This document shows positions 41,948 through 54,196 of a stretch of 64,000 nt of DNA, one piece after another. Source of the DNA: Leptidea sinapis (lineage: Eukaryota; Arthropoda; Insecta; Lepidoptera; Pieridae); contig NC_066292.1 of the NCBI RefSeq assembly GCF_905404315.1, positions 6,076,001 through 6,140,000 on the forward strand, given 5' to 3'. Every line of letters starts with the position of its first letter. Positions within the stretch are counted from its first letter, which is position 1. The notes beneath the pieces are model-generated. The model searched no databases. It was not told the DNA's origin and worked only from the letters and a program-made list of their open reading frames with translations. A program made the translations under genes and the position numbers.

Positions 41948-42168
41948 CGTGCTTCCACGTACAACAAAGCTGTGGAACGATTTTCCTTGTGCGGTGTTTC
42001 CGGGACGATATGACATGGGTACCTTCAAAAAAAGCGCGTACACCTTCCTTAAAGGCCGGCAACGCTCCTGTGATTCCTCTGGTGTTGCAAGAGATTGTGG
42101 GCGGCGGTGATCACTTAGCACTAGGTGACCCGTACGCTCGTTTGTCCTCCTATTCCATAAAAAAAAAT
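41948..42168 (+). pseudogene. LINE J 3' end
   Basis: GTACAACAAAGCTGTGGAAC, GACGATATGACATGGGTACC, GGTGATCACTTAGCACTAGG and the TATTCCATAAAAAAAAA end. Preceded at 41928-41947 by GAGTTCTCGTGACAGGCTTC, shared with the repeat at 35655. Confidence 0.7.
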
Positions 42169-42417
42169 CCACATCATAAAGCATCCAGCCTGTACACTTC
42201 TCCCTAATGATAGTTTTAATTTAATGAAATCATAGTATTGTTAGTATAATTAGGTACAAGATTAGTTTTGTTTGAATAAATATAGTATTTTACATAAAAA
42301 CGAATCTTTAACTAATAAAAAATAAGGAAACGGAACAGAAGCGCAGTTAATACACAATCCATTAAAAGCAAAAGAAAATATTATGTGTTCGCGACGCGTA
42401 CAATTTATGGGCAAGTG

Positions 42418-42545
42418 TGCTTTTTTATGGAGGAGAAGTACAAACGAGCGTACGGGTCACCTGGTGTTAAGTGATCTCTTGTAACACCACAAGATATACT
42501 CTCAAGAGCGTTGCCGCCCTTTGGAAAGATGTACGCTTTTTGTTA
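42418..42545 (-). pseudogene. LINE J 3'-end fragment (first of three in a row)
   Basis: TTTTTTATGGAGGAGAAGTA, CGAGCGTACGGGTCACCTGG then a short decayed remainder. Confidence 0.6.
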
Positions 42546-42561
42546 AATATACCGATGCTGC

Positions 42562-42842
42562 ATTTTTTTTTATGGAATAGCAGTACAAACGAGCGTACGG
42601 GTCACCTGATGTTAAGTGATCACCACCGCCCACATTCTCTTGCAACACCAGAGGAATCACAAGAGCGTTGCTGACCTTTAAGGAAGGTGTGTATCGTCCC
42701 GGAAACACCGCACAAGGAAGCTCATTCCACAGCTATGTAGTACGAGGAAGAAAGCTCCTTGAAAACCGCACTGTGGAGGACCGCCACACATCCAGATGGT
42801 GGGGATGATATCCTAACTTGTGGCGTGTCGTGCGAAGGTGTA
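42562..42842 (-). pseudogene. LINE J 3' end (second of three)
   Basis: TTTTTTTTATGGAATAGCAG through CCGCCACACATCCAGATGGT to GTCGTGCGAAGGTG. Good match to 25483-25812. Confidence 0.7.
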
Positions 42843-43235
42843 TTATCCTGCAAGCACCGCACAAGGTAGCTCATTTCATCCACAGCTTGGTTGTATGTGG
42901 AAGAATGTTTCTTGGAAACCGCGCTGTAGAAGAATGACCCATTTCCATATGTTTAGGATAATATTTAAGGCGTGTCGTGCGAAAGATGAATTCAGCGGCA
43001 GGAATTATATTAAACAGCTCTTTGGGGAACTCCCTGTGGTAAATGTGGTAGAATAAAAACAATACCATTCGCAGGATCCCGAAAATTCTAAGAGCTCTGT
43101 GTTGCATGTGGTCAAATGGTTCGAGCTGATACTGGTGTACGCCAGACCAGAGATGACAGCTATACTCCATATTGTGTGGCCGGACCTGCTCTTTGTAGAG
43201 CGCTAGAATGTGGGCCGGGCCTATTATTTATAAGT
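42843..43235 (-). pseudogene. LINE J C-terminal coding remnant (third of three)
   Basis: The minus frame 42871-43170 reads MEYSCHLWSGVHQYQLEPFD.MQHRALRI, FYHIYHREFPKELFNIIPAAEF and PRNILPHTTKLW, the C-terminal region of a Jockey/CR1-like LINE protein. It lacks its own 3' end, which is replaced by the neighbouring copy. Confidence 0.7.
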
Positions 43236-43521
43236 GTGTAACCACAGGCCCGTTCGACCCTGTATTAAAAAAATATTATCCTTTTATATATCAGCATATC
43301 TTATATGACGAGGAAAGAACCTCTGTATTGTGTTTAAAAGGTGTGACGTCATTACTCTTGACATCACAATTGCTATCTTGCTGAAGATCACTCATTGGTT
43401 CTTCCAAAGAAAACTACACGAGTAAGTATTTTATTATTTTCATTTATTCAACGGGCAGCGTTACGACGTCCCAGAAAGGTCCGTACCGTACGACAGCCCG
43501 AGCACGACTGACCCAAGTGTC

Positions 43522-43606
43522 GACCGTGCGGCTGTATTTATAGGACCTGACGCACGTGCTTTGAAATGCGGCCGTATTTATGAGGCTCGGTGCACGTGCA
43601 CGTGTT
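43522..43606. repeat. Tandem duplication of a ~43-bp GC-rich unit
   Basis: TGCGGCTGTATTTATAGGAC..GCACGTGC followed by TGCGGCCGTATTTATGAGGC..GCACGTGCACGTG. Each unit has a TATTTAT box and a CACGTG E-box. No associated transcript is evident. Confidence 0.6.
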
Positions 43607-43977
43607 TTCAATTCGTGTTGTAGTATTTGCGCCAATATATATAAAAAAATTAAGTAACAGTCAGAATCAAATAAATTTATATAAATAATCACAACAAAAC
43701 GATGTTATATGAAGTAAAGTCTGCCGCTGCGTGGAAGCTGCCACCGCTTGATTTTCCAGTAGGTCTACTGACGCGCTTAGATAGCATTTTGTATATTCTT
43801 CATGTATCTGGTCCACAATAGCCAAGTGTCGATACCAAAAATATGAGATCAAAATTTAAGTAGTTTATTTTTTATTTCTAGTATTTATCCTCATTTCCGG
43901 AATGAGTTCAATATTTGCATCTAGGATAATCACCATCACATTACACAGAAAAATAGCATCGAATACTATATATTAAA

Positions 43978-44341
43978 CTAGCTGCCCAGACAGACGTTCT
44001 GTAGATAATAAAAAAGAAACTGTTTTATAGGAATTTGCCAATAATATTTCAAAACATCAAGAATTATTTCGTAAAAAATGCTCCCTGTTGTTGTAATCAA
44101 ATTGTTTCACAGCGGAATTGTCAATCCGTGCGTCACTAAATTCTCTCATAGAGAATATGTCCATACAAAACAAATATTGAAATTAAAAATAATTATGGGT
44201 CCCAAATCGAAATAAAAACTATCCTATCTCTCAAGTTGGACCAAACTACACTCCATGAAGTAATCCCCATTAAAATGCGTTCATTAGTTTAGGAGTCCAT
44301 CGCGGACAAACAACGTGTCACGTAATTTATATATATTAAGA
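43978..44341 (-). mobile_element. Helitron H3 copy a
   Basis: CTAG end at 43978 preceded by A; TC end at 44340-44341 followed by T. Interior matches 46603-46971 with the ACAGA..TCTGT hairpin near the 3' end. Confidence 0.8.
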
Positions 44342-44699
44342 TATTAAACGAATATTGAATGTCATGTGAAAATGATCATGACAAATAATAAAATTTAAAT
44401 TTTATTATTATACCATTTATATTTACCAAACAATGTTAAGCAAGTTAGCAATAAAATGGCAAAACAAGACCTACAGTAAAATTCTATTGATACTACGAGT
44501 TGGCTCAAAGAAGATATTTTGCTTTTAACTCCTTGTAAGTTTCACAGTGGGTGTAGATTATGACAAGTTTGTAGCGATGTGTGGTACAGACGCAAGCGAT
44601 TTTATTTGACACAATGATCGAGCCACGACCACGATGCTAAGAAAATATTTTAATAAGGTTGTACTTATCCATGTATTTATCCGGTAGCATTATCAAAGA

Positions 44700-44828
44700 A
44701 GATGGACCGACGATTTGGTCAAGATCGCCGGAATACGTTGGATGAGGGCAGCGCAGGACCGATCGTTGTGGAAAGGGAGGCTTTTGTCCAGCAGTGGACG
44801 TCTTCTGGCTGATGATGATGATGATGAC
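44700..44828 (+). pseudogene. RTE-clade LINE 3' end with (GAT)n tail
   Basis: GATGGACCGACGATTTGGTC, TGGATGAGGGCAGCGCAGGA, CCAGCAGTGGACGTCTTCTG then GGCTGATGATGATGATGATG. Only the last 40 codons and the tail. Confidence 0.8.
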
Positions 44829-45397
44829 ATTAAACCCCTAATGAGAAACTATCACTCTCTCGCAGCTTGTAACTTGTACCACACTTTACAACAGAACTCT
44901 AGACAAGATTAAGTCGTTTGATCTAGATTATTCACAGATTACAGACAAGATATCTTTGAGTGGTGCTTTTATACATTTTATTGATGCTTTGTTCGGCTCA
45001 GGCCGTACTTTTGTATAAACTGACAATGATTGATGAATATATTATGCTAATAATGTTTTAAAAAAGGCTACTATTAAACCTATCTCAATTTATATGTTCA
45101 ATGAGACTGGGAAATAAGACTGACTCTTAAGTGAACTGGAGAAAGGGTGAAGTCTCTTGAATTTATCGTCGGCTTTATTTTTACCAGATTAGGAAGCTTT
45201 TTAGTATAGACTTCGCAAGAAGCGAAGAACCGCTTCACTTGTTACATTAAAATATTATGTAACTAGGTACATGATATATTATTTTAACTTGAATGATTTA
45301 CATTTATCAAAACATTTTAAGAATTATATTCTCACTGGTAAACGAATATTCAACATGATTTGAAGACTGTAGCTATCCGGTGATCATGACATTTTAA
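44829..45397. other. No recognised feature
   Basis: AT-rich with no identified repeat. Confidence 0.4.
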
Positions 45398-45706
45398 CGG
45401 CCGTTCCCAATATTCAGTCTATCTCTTACTTGAGATAAAAATCGTAACTATCGTTGACTTTTCCGTCCCAATAAACTTATCGACGGTAACTTACCTTATC
45501 CGTACACGCTGTCTGTCAATGGGACGACGTATAGCTTACCAGCGATAGAACTTTGTATGGAAATTGCAATTCACGCGTTCCAATATAAGGCGATAAGAAT
45601 GACTTATCGGGTATATTGGGACAGCTTCAGATTATTGACAGCTTATTACTGACAGTAGAAGGTAGTAATTTATCTCTATCTGTAGTTAGTATATTGGAAA
45701 CGGCCG
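45398..45706. mobile_element. Harbinger-like MITE, 309 bp, TAA duplications
   Basis: CGGCCGTTCCCAATAT on the left and (inverse) CGGCCGTTTCCAATAT on the right, TAA at 45395-45397 and 45707-45709. Interior repeats CCCAATA and TTATCG several times. The TWA target suggests PIF/Harbinger. No coding. Confidence 0.65.
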
Positions 45707-45709
45707 TAA

Positions 45710-46602
45710 GTAACATACACATAACGAGAAAATCAAAAAAAAATCATTAAAGATATCCTTTTCTATTCGTACTTATAGAGTATGTATATACATCTTAAAT
45801 GAATGCAGGCATCTCTAATTCCTTGTCAATATTTAAGCTTTAATACTTTAATATCTACAGTATCTGTTAATATCAACCATACGTAAATATGTCCTTTATG
45901 CATCTATTTTATTTTATGAGCAATATAAAGCCTTCATTTTATATTCAAAACAAAATTCTTAGCTATAAAATCCTTACTAAAAGGCAACATAAAGACCGCC
46001 GCACACTAATTACAAAAGGAATTGAATATGAAAAGGAATCAATGAGGAAACTCTAATAGTAATAACAGTATATGCTATACTTGAACCATCATAATACAAT
46101 AGACGGAGCTCTGAAAGATTCCATACATGGAATTCAGATCCAATTTATATTTAAAAAAATTACTTCATTTACGTACATTAATCCTAATAGGTTTTAAAAG
46201 ATATTTTCAAGACATCTAGTTTTTTTTAATAATAATAATATAAAAAAATACTATTTTTATATTTATAAATTTTTGTTTTCATGAACTTTACTTTTTTGTT
46301 TATAAACCGAAATAAACCTGCATCCTTTCCACAATACACCAGTAATTACCGCATTCAAATCAGCTAAGTTAACTCCAAGTTAAGCATCCACAAACCAATA
46401 GACAAATTGGCAAACAGAAAAATATTCGAAAAACTAATATTATATTCACTTAACTTATATGAATAGAACGTGTATAATATTAATAAACATAGAGGCGTGC
46501 TTTAGATTTAATTATATGCACCAATTGATTGTCATTTAAGGACGATTTAAATAAATGGATTTGAAACGAAGGAGAGGATTGCTATCAAATAGTTGTAATA
46601 TA
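45710..46602. other. No recognised feature
   Basis: AT-rich. CATGAACTTTACTTTTTTGT at about 46280 is also found at about 22887, a short shared repeat piece. Confidence 0.4.
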
Positions 46603-46971
46603 TCTAATGTATATATAAATTACGTGACACGGTGTTTGTCCGCGATGGACTCCTAAACTAGTGAACGGATTTAAATGGGGATTACTTCATGGAGTGCAGT
46701 TTAGTCCAACTTGAGAGATAGGATACTTTTTCTTTCGATTTGGAACCCATAATTATTTTTATTTCCAATATTTTTTTTGTATGGACATATTTTCTGTGAG
46801 AGAATTTATTGACGCACGGTTTGACAGTTCTGCTGTGAAACAATCTCATTATAACAACAGGGAGCATTTCTTACGAAACAAATATTCATGTTTTGAAATA
46901 TTATTGGCAAATTTCTATAAAACAGATTTTTTTTTAATTATCTACAGAACAACGTCTGTCGTGTCAGCTAG
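46603..46971 (+). mobile_element. Helitron H3 copy b
   Basis: TCTAATGTATATATAAATTA start after A; GTGTCAGCTAG end. Interior GGACTCCTAAACTAGTGAAC, CAACTTGAGAGATAGGATAC. The overlapping open frames on both strands are chance. Confidence 0.85.
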
Positions 46972-47217
46972 TATTTATATATAAAGTTTGGTGTCACGAT
47001 GTTTGTCTGCGATGAACTCCAAAACTACTGAACCAATTTTAATCGAGATTTGCACACTGTGTTCAGTTTCATCCAACTTGAGAGATAGGATAGTTTTTAT
47101 TTTGATTTTTGACCCTACATATTTTTATTTCTGTATGAATAATTCTATGAGCGAAATTTTTGACGCAGATTTTGACAGTTCTGCGATGACATTATTTCAT
47201 TACAAGAACTGGGAAAA
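46972..47217 (+). mobile_element. Helitron H3 copy c, head-to-tail with copy b, 3'-truncated
   Basis: Starts immediately after the CTAG of copy b with TATTTATATATAAAGTTTGG and follows H3 (CAACTTGAGAGATAGGATAG, TTTGACAGTTCTGCGATG) until about 47217, where similarity ends. Confidence 0.7.
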
Positions 47218-48114
47218 AGGAAATAATTATTGTAATTGTAGAATTTCTAAAATTTTTGTAATGAACAAATACTATAAAGTAATTAGCAATTTATATAATA
47301 TTATTATTAATAGTAATTAACTGGTTATATATAGTTATTATTATTTTGTTTTTATTAGGATGTTGTTCCATCTATTTCATTGCTTACTCTAGATTCTACT
47401 TCACTTAAACGAACATACAACTTCAATAAAGACTTCAAATTGCTGCTTCAAGTTGTAAAGCTGAATGCAGTAAATATTCTATGTTATTTGCATATTCCCT
47501 TGATGTCAAATCGAACGGCTTACAATATAGTTTATGATTGGAACAATCTGACTAGTTTATTTGCTTTATATTTGCATTCATAGGATTTTATAGGATTCAA
47601 ATACAAAGAATCGTAATAAAAAACTAACAAGAACGTAAAAACTAAAAGCTAAAAAAATATAAAATAAATCTGACATCAAAGAAATTCTATTCCAAAACAA
47701 TAGATATAGTATGCGCAATAATTAAAAAAATAAATGCGTATTCGTGTATAATCTAATTAATTAATGTAATTCTAGTTACAATTATTGATATTTTTGGTAT
47801 CGGCCTCTGCTTCGTAACGTTGCGCGTGCGACACAAGCGCATCTCACCTACAACTATGTATATACATGTAGTGTACAAACCTATCTCGACTGACACCGAC
47901 TTGGTAACAAGCTAGCCTTCGTTATATCGGACACCTAAAACTGTGGCTTAAACGTACAATTTGCTCTTAACGTGGCTTGTTAAGCCATTTGAGATTCCTT
48001 AAAATTTCGAAAATTTAATTAAGAATTCATTGTCCAGTAGTTGCCACCCTGTGATACAGCTTTTGACATAATAAAGTATTTAAAAAAACATGCGTCCAAT
48101 TTACACGTGGTAGA
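47218..48114. other. No recognised feature
   Basis: AT-rich; a GC-richer patch at 47810-47850 (TTGCGCGTGCGACACAAGCG) is unassigned. Confidence 0.4.
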
Positions 48115-48805
48115 AGTGAAACCTTCAAAAATTTTAGCTTCAAGATAATGATGCTAATTTCAATGTTCAGGAAGAGGATAATTGTAGGTTTTAGTAATGA
48201 TAGTGATACAAAGATTGATAATTATTTTACATTTTATTCGTATACATTACATATTCAGTAACTAAAGTATGAAATAAATACTTTAGTCATAATATGCTAG
48301 ATATATCTTTGAAATACTGCGTCAATTTTTGTTTTTCATCTTGTTGTTGAAATAGTACGACTGCTGAACATTTTGAAATAAAATTTGGCGTCCAAAAACC
48401 TAATCAACGAAATCGCTGTATCCGATGCAAAATTAACATTAAACCACTAAACTGAATATGAAGTCCTGGTACATGTTGCTAGGATGACACAATATGATTT
48501 CAACCGCTATGAAAGACATTAGTATCACCGCTATCACACTTACGAGTATAATCTCCTGCTGTTTATGTAGTTATACGTCGTGCGCATGACGTAAGAATAT
48601 ATTAAGGTATACTCGTATCATACATTCTAATGTATTAGCAGGTGATCATAGTGGAACAAAAGATTATAGATAATCTTTTGTTCCACTATGATCACCTGCT
48701 ACCAAAACACTGTATAATGCTTCCTATCTCATTTTCTCCCACGAAATCGTTTCATCGACTTTCAAATAACAACGATGCTAAGGAAGTTTTCAGTTCAAAA
48801 AGAGG
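48115..48805. mobile_element. Family G copy 3, inverted and rearranged
   Basis: GAAGTGAAACCT at 48115 looks like the inverted G terminus. The body resumes at about 48445 (AGTCCTGGTACATGTTGCTA) and runs to GGAAGTTTTCAGTTCA. About 300 bp between is foreign or strongly diverged. It contains an exact 31-bp inverted repeat at 48637-48700. Confidence 0.55.
48637..48700. repeat. Perfect 31-bp inverted repeat with a 2-nt loop
   Basis: AGCAGGTGATCATAGTGGAA plus 11 more bases, then AG, then the exact inverse. The right arm is the normal G sequence, so the left arm is a local inverted duplication. Confidence 0.9.
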
Positions 48806-49264
48806 ATTTATACAATTAAACTGAATTTTTCTATATTTGTTACTTTGTATCTCCGCTGTGTAGATTAGTTATTTTTTGGAGTTATACTTCTTTTGGGGCG
48901 TTAGGTTTGTATCAAAGTGATTTTTTTTGTTTGAAAGGCAATATAGTATAAAACGCTCCTGAGTTAGTCCCACTGTAGTTTTCTCAAAGACAGAGCGTGT
49001 AGGTTCTGTAACAGAGCATATGAAACCCCGTTACACATTCTCTGAATATGGTCCTTTAATGCGTAAACGTAGCATCTATTTGGGAGACCCAATTCCTCAA
49101 CCACTTCATGAAAATAATCAATCTTAGTAGTGAGTTAAAGTTAACAGTGGCTATCACAATAGATCACATTGGTCGCAGTGACACAGAGCTGCATTGAGCT
49201 TTCCAAACCAAAACCTTAGTGCCACTGTAAGACAAATTAATAAAAGGCTATGATAGAATTTACG

Positions 49265-49615
49265 ATTAAAAGCGCAGGTCCAGCCACATAAAATTTATTG
49301 CTGTCATCTCTGTGTTAGCGCACCCCAGTATCAGCTTATACCATTTGACCACGTTGCACGTGGTGCACGCTGAGCGAGAATGGCTAGATCACCTGGCGAT
49401 GCGTATAGAGACGTCGCTTCATTAAGTGTCTTCCACCGCACCTATCACTGGGACTGTTAAGATGAGCTGTATGACCTGATTCATGCTGCCAAATTACATC
49501 TTGGCACGACACGCCACAGATTAGAATATCATGCCCACCATCTGGATGTGTGGCGTTCCTCCATAGTGAAAAAAACGACAACGAGTACGCTGTTGCAAGA
49601 GAATGTGAGCGGCGG
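49265..49615 (+). pseudogene. LINE J C-terminal remnant
   Basis: GCACCCCAGTATCAGCTTAT, AGAGACGTCGCTTCATTAAG, CACCATCTGGATGTGTGGCG, then a jump to GTTGCAAGAGAATGTGAGCG. Internal deletion; no intact frame. Confidence 0.6.
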
Positions 49616-50098
49616 TAACACTCATTTCAAACATGCATTTTATTGTTTAAAACTAAATAGTAAAAATAATTTTTTTCTACAACATTTACATTTTGATATC
49701 GATGTCAAATTAAGTATAAAAATGTGGTTTCTTTGAGGTCCATATTGTTTTGTAATTTGTTTTTTTGGGTGTAATCAATATGTAAGTTATTTCCTTACTT
49801 GCCTTATTAGAACATTAACTGTTAATTCATTAACATTACAATGATAGTTATCTGAAAGGTGAAATATTAATAAATCTGATATAACGTTTAGCTCAATGAC
49901 AGCATATGACATTTAATTCCAGGCAGTTTCAATCGTGTATTTCTAGTTTAAATAGTTAATAACGCGTCAATAACACACAACGTGAGTGCTGTGGGAATAT
50001 CATCATAGAATATTCTACTGCAATCAACTTGAATCGATTTCTGTACGAATAACATTGGAGAGAAATAGGCGGCTTATTTGTTTTTATTTATAAATTAA

Positions 50099-50431
50099 TT
50101 AGCTGACCCGACAGACGTTGTTCTGTACATAATAAATAAAATACTGTTATCTATAAATGTGTCAATAAGATTTCATAACACCAAAAATTATTTCGTAAAA
50201 TATGCTCCCTGTTTTTATAATGAAATTGTAGCAGAATTGTCAAACCGTGCGTCAATAAATTCTTTCATAGAAAATATCTAAATACAAAATCGATATAAAA
50301 ACTATCCTATCTCTCTTCTTCTATCTTGGACTAAAATGCACTCCATGAAGTAATCCCTATTAAAATCCGTTCATTAGTTTAGGAGTTCACTGGAAACAAA
50401 CATCAGGACACTGGATTTATATATATTAAGA
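50099..50431 (-). mobile_element. Helitron H3 copy d
   Basis: TTAGCTGACCCGACAGACGT (the CTAG end mutated to TTAG) to the TC end at 50430-50431 followed by T. Interior matches the other H3 copies. Confidence 0.75.
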
Positions 50432-50547
50432 TATTATAGAACGTAGAACGCATAGTATGATACGATTATGATTCTACTGGTTTTGTTAGAGAGCATGATG
50501 ATCATTTACTTATTATTGAAGTATATCGCAAAATAATACCTACTGTG

Positions 50548-50650
50548 AGAGTTTCTTGCGGTATATTATCGCTTTCAGAGTTTGCTTCGCCAGTTGTTTC
50601 CAAAGCAAATTTAATTGATATAAAAAATAATTCCCAAGGAAGGAATTATG
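50548..50650 (+). repeat. LINE Z 3'-end fragment
   Basis: GTGAGAGTTTCTTGCGG, CTTTCAGAG and GTTTCCAAAGC; decayed. Confidence 0.45.
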
Positions 50651-51169
50651 CAAAGAATGAAACTTTAATGATTTTATGACTTACCTAAAAGATTAACAAC
50701 AAAATAATCACTCAATAAATGCTCAATTAATGCAATGAGCCAAAATAACTCGAGTTTTTGAGCTATTTATTATAATTTTAAAATAAAAACACTTTAATTA
50801 CTCGAAAAACGGGTTTTATTCTACTATTATTTGTTTTTTCACTTTAATCATTTTCAGAAGCTTCAGCACTGGCCTTGTTACCAAGTAACAGAAACTAATC
50901 AATGTTTAGAGTAGAGACCCGTTGTCCAACCATTAAATAACAATAATTAGTATTCCTCTCGTTCCCTCCGAACCATCAAGATGCAAAGCTTGCTTAACAA
51001 TATCTTGAAATTTGGTTGAGTCAAGTGATTGCGCATCTTGCAGGAATTGGAATTGTAAATTATATTTACAAGGTCCATTTCCACTTCGTACTTCTAATAT
51101 AAAATCAGTATTATAAGTCTCTTAATTTTGACATTGTTCAAAAACTAGCGACAGAAGCGAGAAATAAGT

Positions 51170-51330
51170 GTGGAGCCTTCATGCAGTTAATTCATGCTGT
51201 AGAATGAATGACTCTGTGCAGTGTTTTCTGGGCGATACAACTTGAAAAAAGAGCAAATATATGTCTGCAAACATTCTTGTGATTCTGCAGGTGTTGCATT
51301 GCATCAAAACGTCAATTTGGTAGAGATTCC
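51170..51330 (+). pseudogene. LINE J fragment, strongly decayed
   Basis: TGTGCAGTGTTTTCTGGGCG, ACAACTTGAAAAAAGAGC and TTCTGCAGGTGTTGCA follow the J C-terminal order. Confidence 0.4.
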
Positions 51331-52605
51331 ATACGTTATTTTATAGAACATTGCAATTTTCATTTTACTAGATTCGAACAATCATTATGTTGGAATATTA
51401 ATATTGGCAGTAACATTCACCCACGCTCAATGCATTCCTGAAAGGCACACAGCTCGATCGGTTCGTGTATAAAGCTTAATTGTAAATGTGTACATAATAT
51501 GATCAAAAAAGTATATTTGAAATATTAAAATAAGGGCTTTTTATTTGATACCTATGAATGACTAAATAATATTTTACCAGACTGACAGATTATAAAATAA
51601 AAATAATTAATAGTTCCGGAGAAGGCACGGAAAATACTATGAACTGGACCAATTTTGATGTGGCTATCAAATGTAAAGCGAAAGTTACTTAGGCTGCCTT
51701 TAGTTATGAAAACGTTTTGACGTAATTAATATGAAATGAAATGTGCAATTTTAATCAATGGTCAAATTGCCACTTTATATAATTATATATACTAATTAAG
51801 TATCAGCTGATTTCTTATAAGTAAAAGGACGTCTTCAAGATTGCTGTTCTAAATTTAAACGAAAGTAAAAAATAGTAACACAAATATCGAGAGATTAGAA
51901 CACAATAACTCCAACGAATCTCAAGCTCTTTGATGGCTCTTCGTGTCTATGGACGGAAGCCCTTATTGACCCAATCCTTCCACTTAACTTCGAATCCGAC
52001 TGTTTACAGTAAACAATCCTTTTGAAGATTAAGACGGAATGAATCGCCAGGGGAATATTTATAAGGGTTCATATTTCAGTGATGTATTTAAGAAGAGACA
52101 GAGCAACGACAGGGCATTAACAAATTAAGTAAAGTCTTAATGAATGATGATTTTAAATATTGTTAAAATATTTATTCAGTTTACAAAATATAAACTTCAA
52201 TCTATATTAATATTATAATGCTGAAGAATTTTTGTTTATTTATAAAATGTGTGCCTATAAATCTCTGCATTTATCCGTCAAATTTGAATATTCTTTTTGT
52301 AAATGTTAGCCAGTCTTATGATTTGAAAGACTCGATATCCTTTAATATTTATGATAAGCAAAAGCGATTTTGTTCGTAAATACAATGTTCCAGGAAAAAT
52401 AAAAGAAGATTTTTACGAGCATTATGTGGCGTGCTAATCCTTACGATCAGAAGAAGAAGAAGAGGAATAGCTTAGGATATAATAGAAAAAAAAAATAATA
52501 ACTTGATCGGGTTGGTATCCTAGTAATAAAACAATTAGCTTATTACCCACTTTATGTATTAAACTTTTTGTTCCTTTCTGTCTTATGTCATTTCAATTTG
52601 ATTTT
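51331..52605. other. No recognised feature
   Basis: About 1.3 kb of AT-rich sequence without a coding signal or an identified repeat. Confidence 0.4.
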
Positions 52606-52995
52606 TTTTTGGTATTGGTAAAGGGCTCCTGTTTCCGCAATTAGACGACTAAGTGGGGTCTATTTTTCGTGCAGTATTTGCCAATCATTCCAACTAGCCC
52701 AGCTCCTTCCAGAAGTTTAGAACACTTCTGGGGTGTTCACAGACTTCCTGAAGCGACCTTGTATTTACTAAAGTTTTTGCCTGTTGGCTAGCCACCTCAG
52801 TATATTCCAGGATTACATGATTGACTGTTTCATACTTGGCTAGACAGCCTCTGTACTTAGGACTGTCTGTTGCACCGATTGTAAAAAAAGTACTTGTTTA
52901 GTTTTGTGTGACCCGTTAGGCCCACCATGATTCGAATGTCATGTCTATTTAGGCTAATAAGTCGACGTGTCACTTTGGGCGATAGTGCAGGAATC
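52606..52995 (-). pseudogene. LINE ORF2 C-terminal remnant (zinc-knuckle region)
   Basis: The minus strand, read in fragments from 52990, gives RRLISLNRHDIRIMVGLTGH, FFTIGATDSPKYRGC, ETVNHVILEYTEVANRQKL and finally RLIAETGALYQY. The pattern C..C plus E.V.H.IL.C at the end of a polypeptide is typical of I/R1/Jockey-group LINE proteins after the RNase H or RT domain; here the last Cys is Tyr. Broken by stops and a frameshift. Confidence 0.55.
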
Positions 52996-53844
52996 GCTTC
53001 TTTAGCCTGTTTACAGCCTGAGAAATTTTTCAATTTGACTTTTTAACAAGTTTTGTTCGTTTCTGGTATTAAGATAACAATCACCACATTTTCTAGATCG
53101 TTTGCTATTGTAGTGAAATAACTACAAATGTACTATTTCATCTTTAAAATATTACTACGCATTAATATTATACCGGCGAAGATCTCCAAAAGTTGCGTTG
53201 ACGTTAAACGTGCAAATAGTGGGTAATGGTGGTGCAATTTCACGTAAATCGCTCCATCTAAACGTAGCTCGTGATAGGAAACTTTGAGAAATGATTATCT
53301 ACAGAATTTGTGAACGATTTTTCGGAGTTACATTTGGATATTGTTTTGAGACCTTGCTTTGGATTCGACGGGTCGAGAAATGACTTTATTTAAGAAGTTT
53401 TTCAGAGCAATTTCGTATTTCATTTACTTCAGCAATTAATATTTTGTTTATATTGGCTTTCTTATACAGCCATAGCATTATCAGTTACACAATTAGGAAC
53501 GGATTTACCCTGCCTGTTATGATTTTTATTTATGGGATTTGTATCCTCCTCGAACAGCCGATAAAATTTTAAAACATCGGATTATTCATGAAAAAAAATA
53601 TAAGTAAAAAAATATTTTCCTACACTTTGATGATATCTGGAGAATAGAAAGATTCCGATAATGATCAATGGTGATCAAACAATACTCAAGATTTGAAGAG
53701 AGTTTTTATCAGTTTTCATCATCTTCATTTCATATAATGTATTATCTTCCTTCGAATGAGTGTCATTTCAAGGAATTCCGATGTCATGGTAAATGAAGAG
53801 ATACATAATATGACAGATTTTCGAACGTTAACAAATTAGTTAGT
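52996..53844. other. No recognised feature
   Basis: AT-rich; no gene or repeat recognised. Confidence 0.4.
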
Positions 53845-54196
53845 TTTTAGTGAATTCTCTCACGTATGGGATTAAATATACAAATTTAGTTTATATACAA
53901 AATTAATGGACATAGTGGGATCCGAAACTGCGCTTCTAGCCACAACTAGAGAGTTGAACAAACATAAAATGATTTATGGATCAAATGTTATCCAGACGGT
54001 TGGATCAGTGATTAGTGCGCTTAGACGTATCCCTAGGGGCGCATTTTTTAATCCCACGTCGTCTTTAAAATTGATTTGTAATTATACAAGTAAGCATGTA
54101 AATGCCAACACCAGATTATCTATCAATCAGTATCTAATTGAATGTGCCATTGCTGAACCTCCACAAGAACGTAAAAACCAGTTAAAGAAACGTTAA
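53845..54196 (+). other. 96-codon open frame over family T-like fragments
   Basis: The frame 53906-54196 (MDIVGSETALLATTRELNKH..., ending PPQERKNQLKKR) is the longest frame in its area. Its first part lies on sequence resembling family T: TCTCACGTATGGGATTAA upstream, GGGATCCGAAACT, and GCCACAACTAGAGAGTTGAA, which differs from the T body at two positions. It is therefore probably a chance frame in a chimeric repeat, although the later part has no repeat explanation. Confidence 0.3.

Noticed and set aside
46682..47320. Several 60-110-codon frames on both strands
   Set aside because: They lie inside non-coding Helitron H3 copies and differ between copies.
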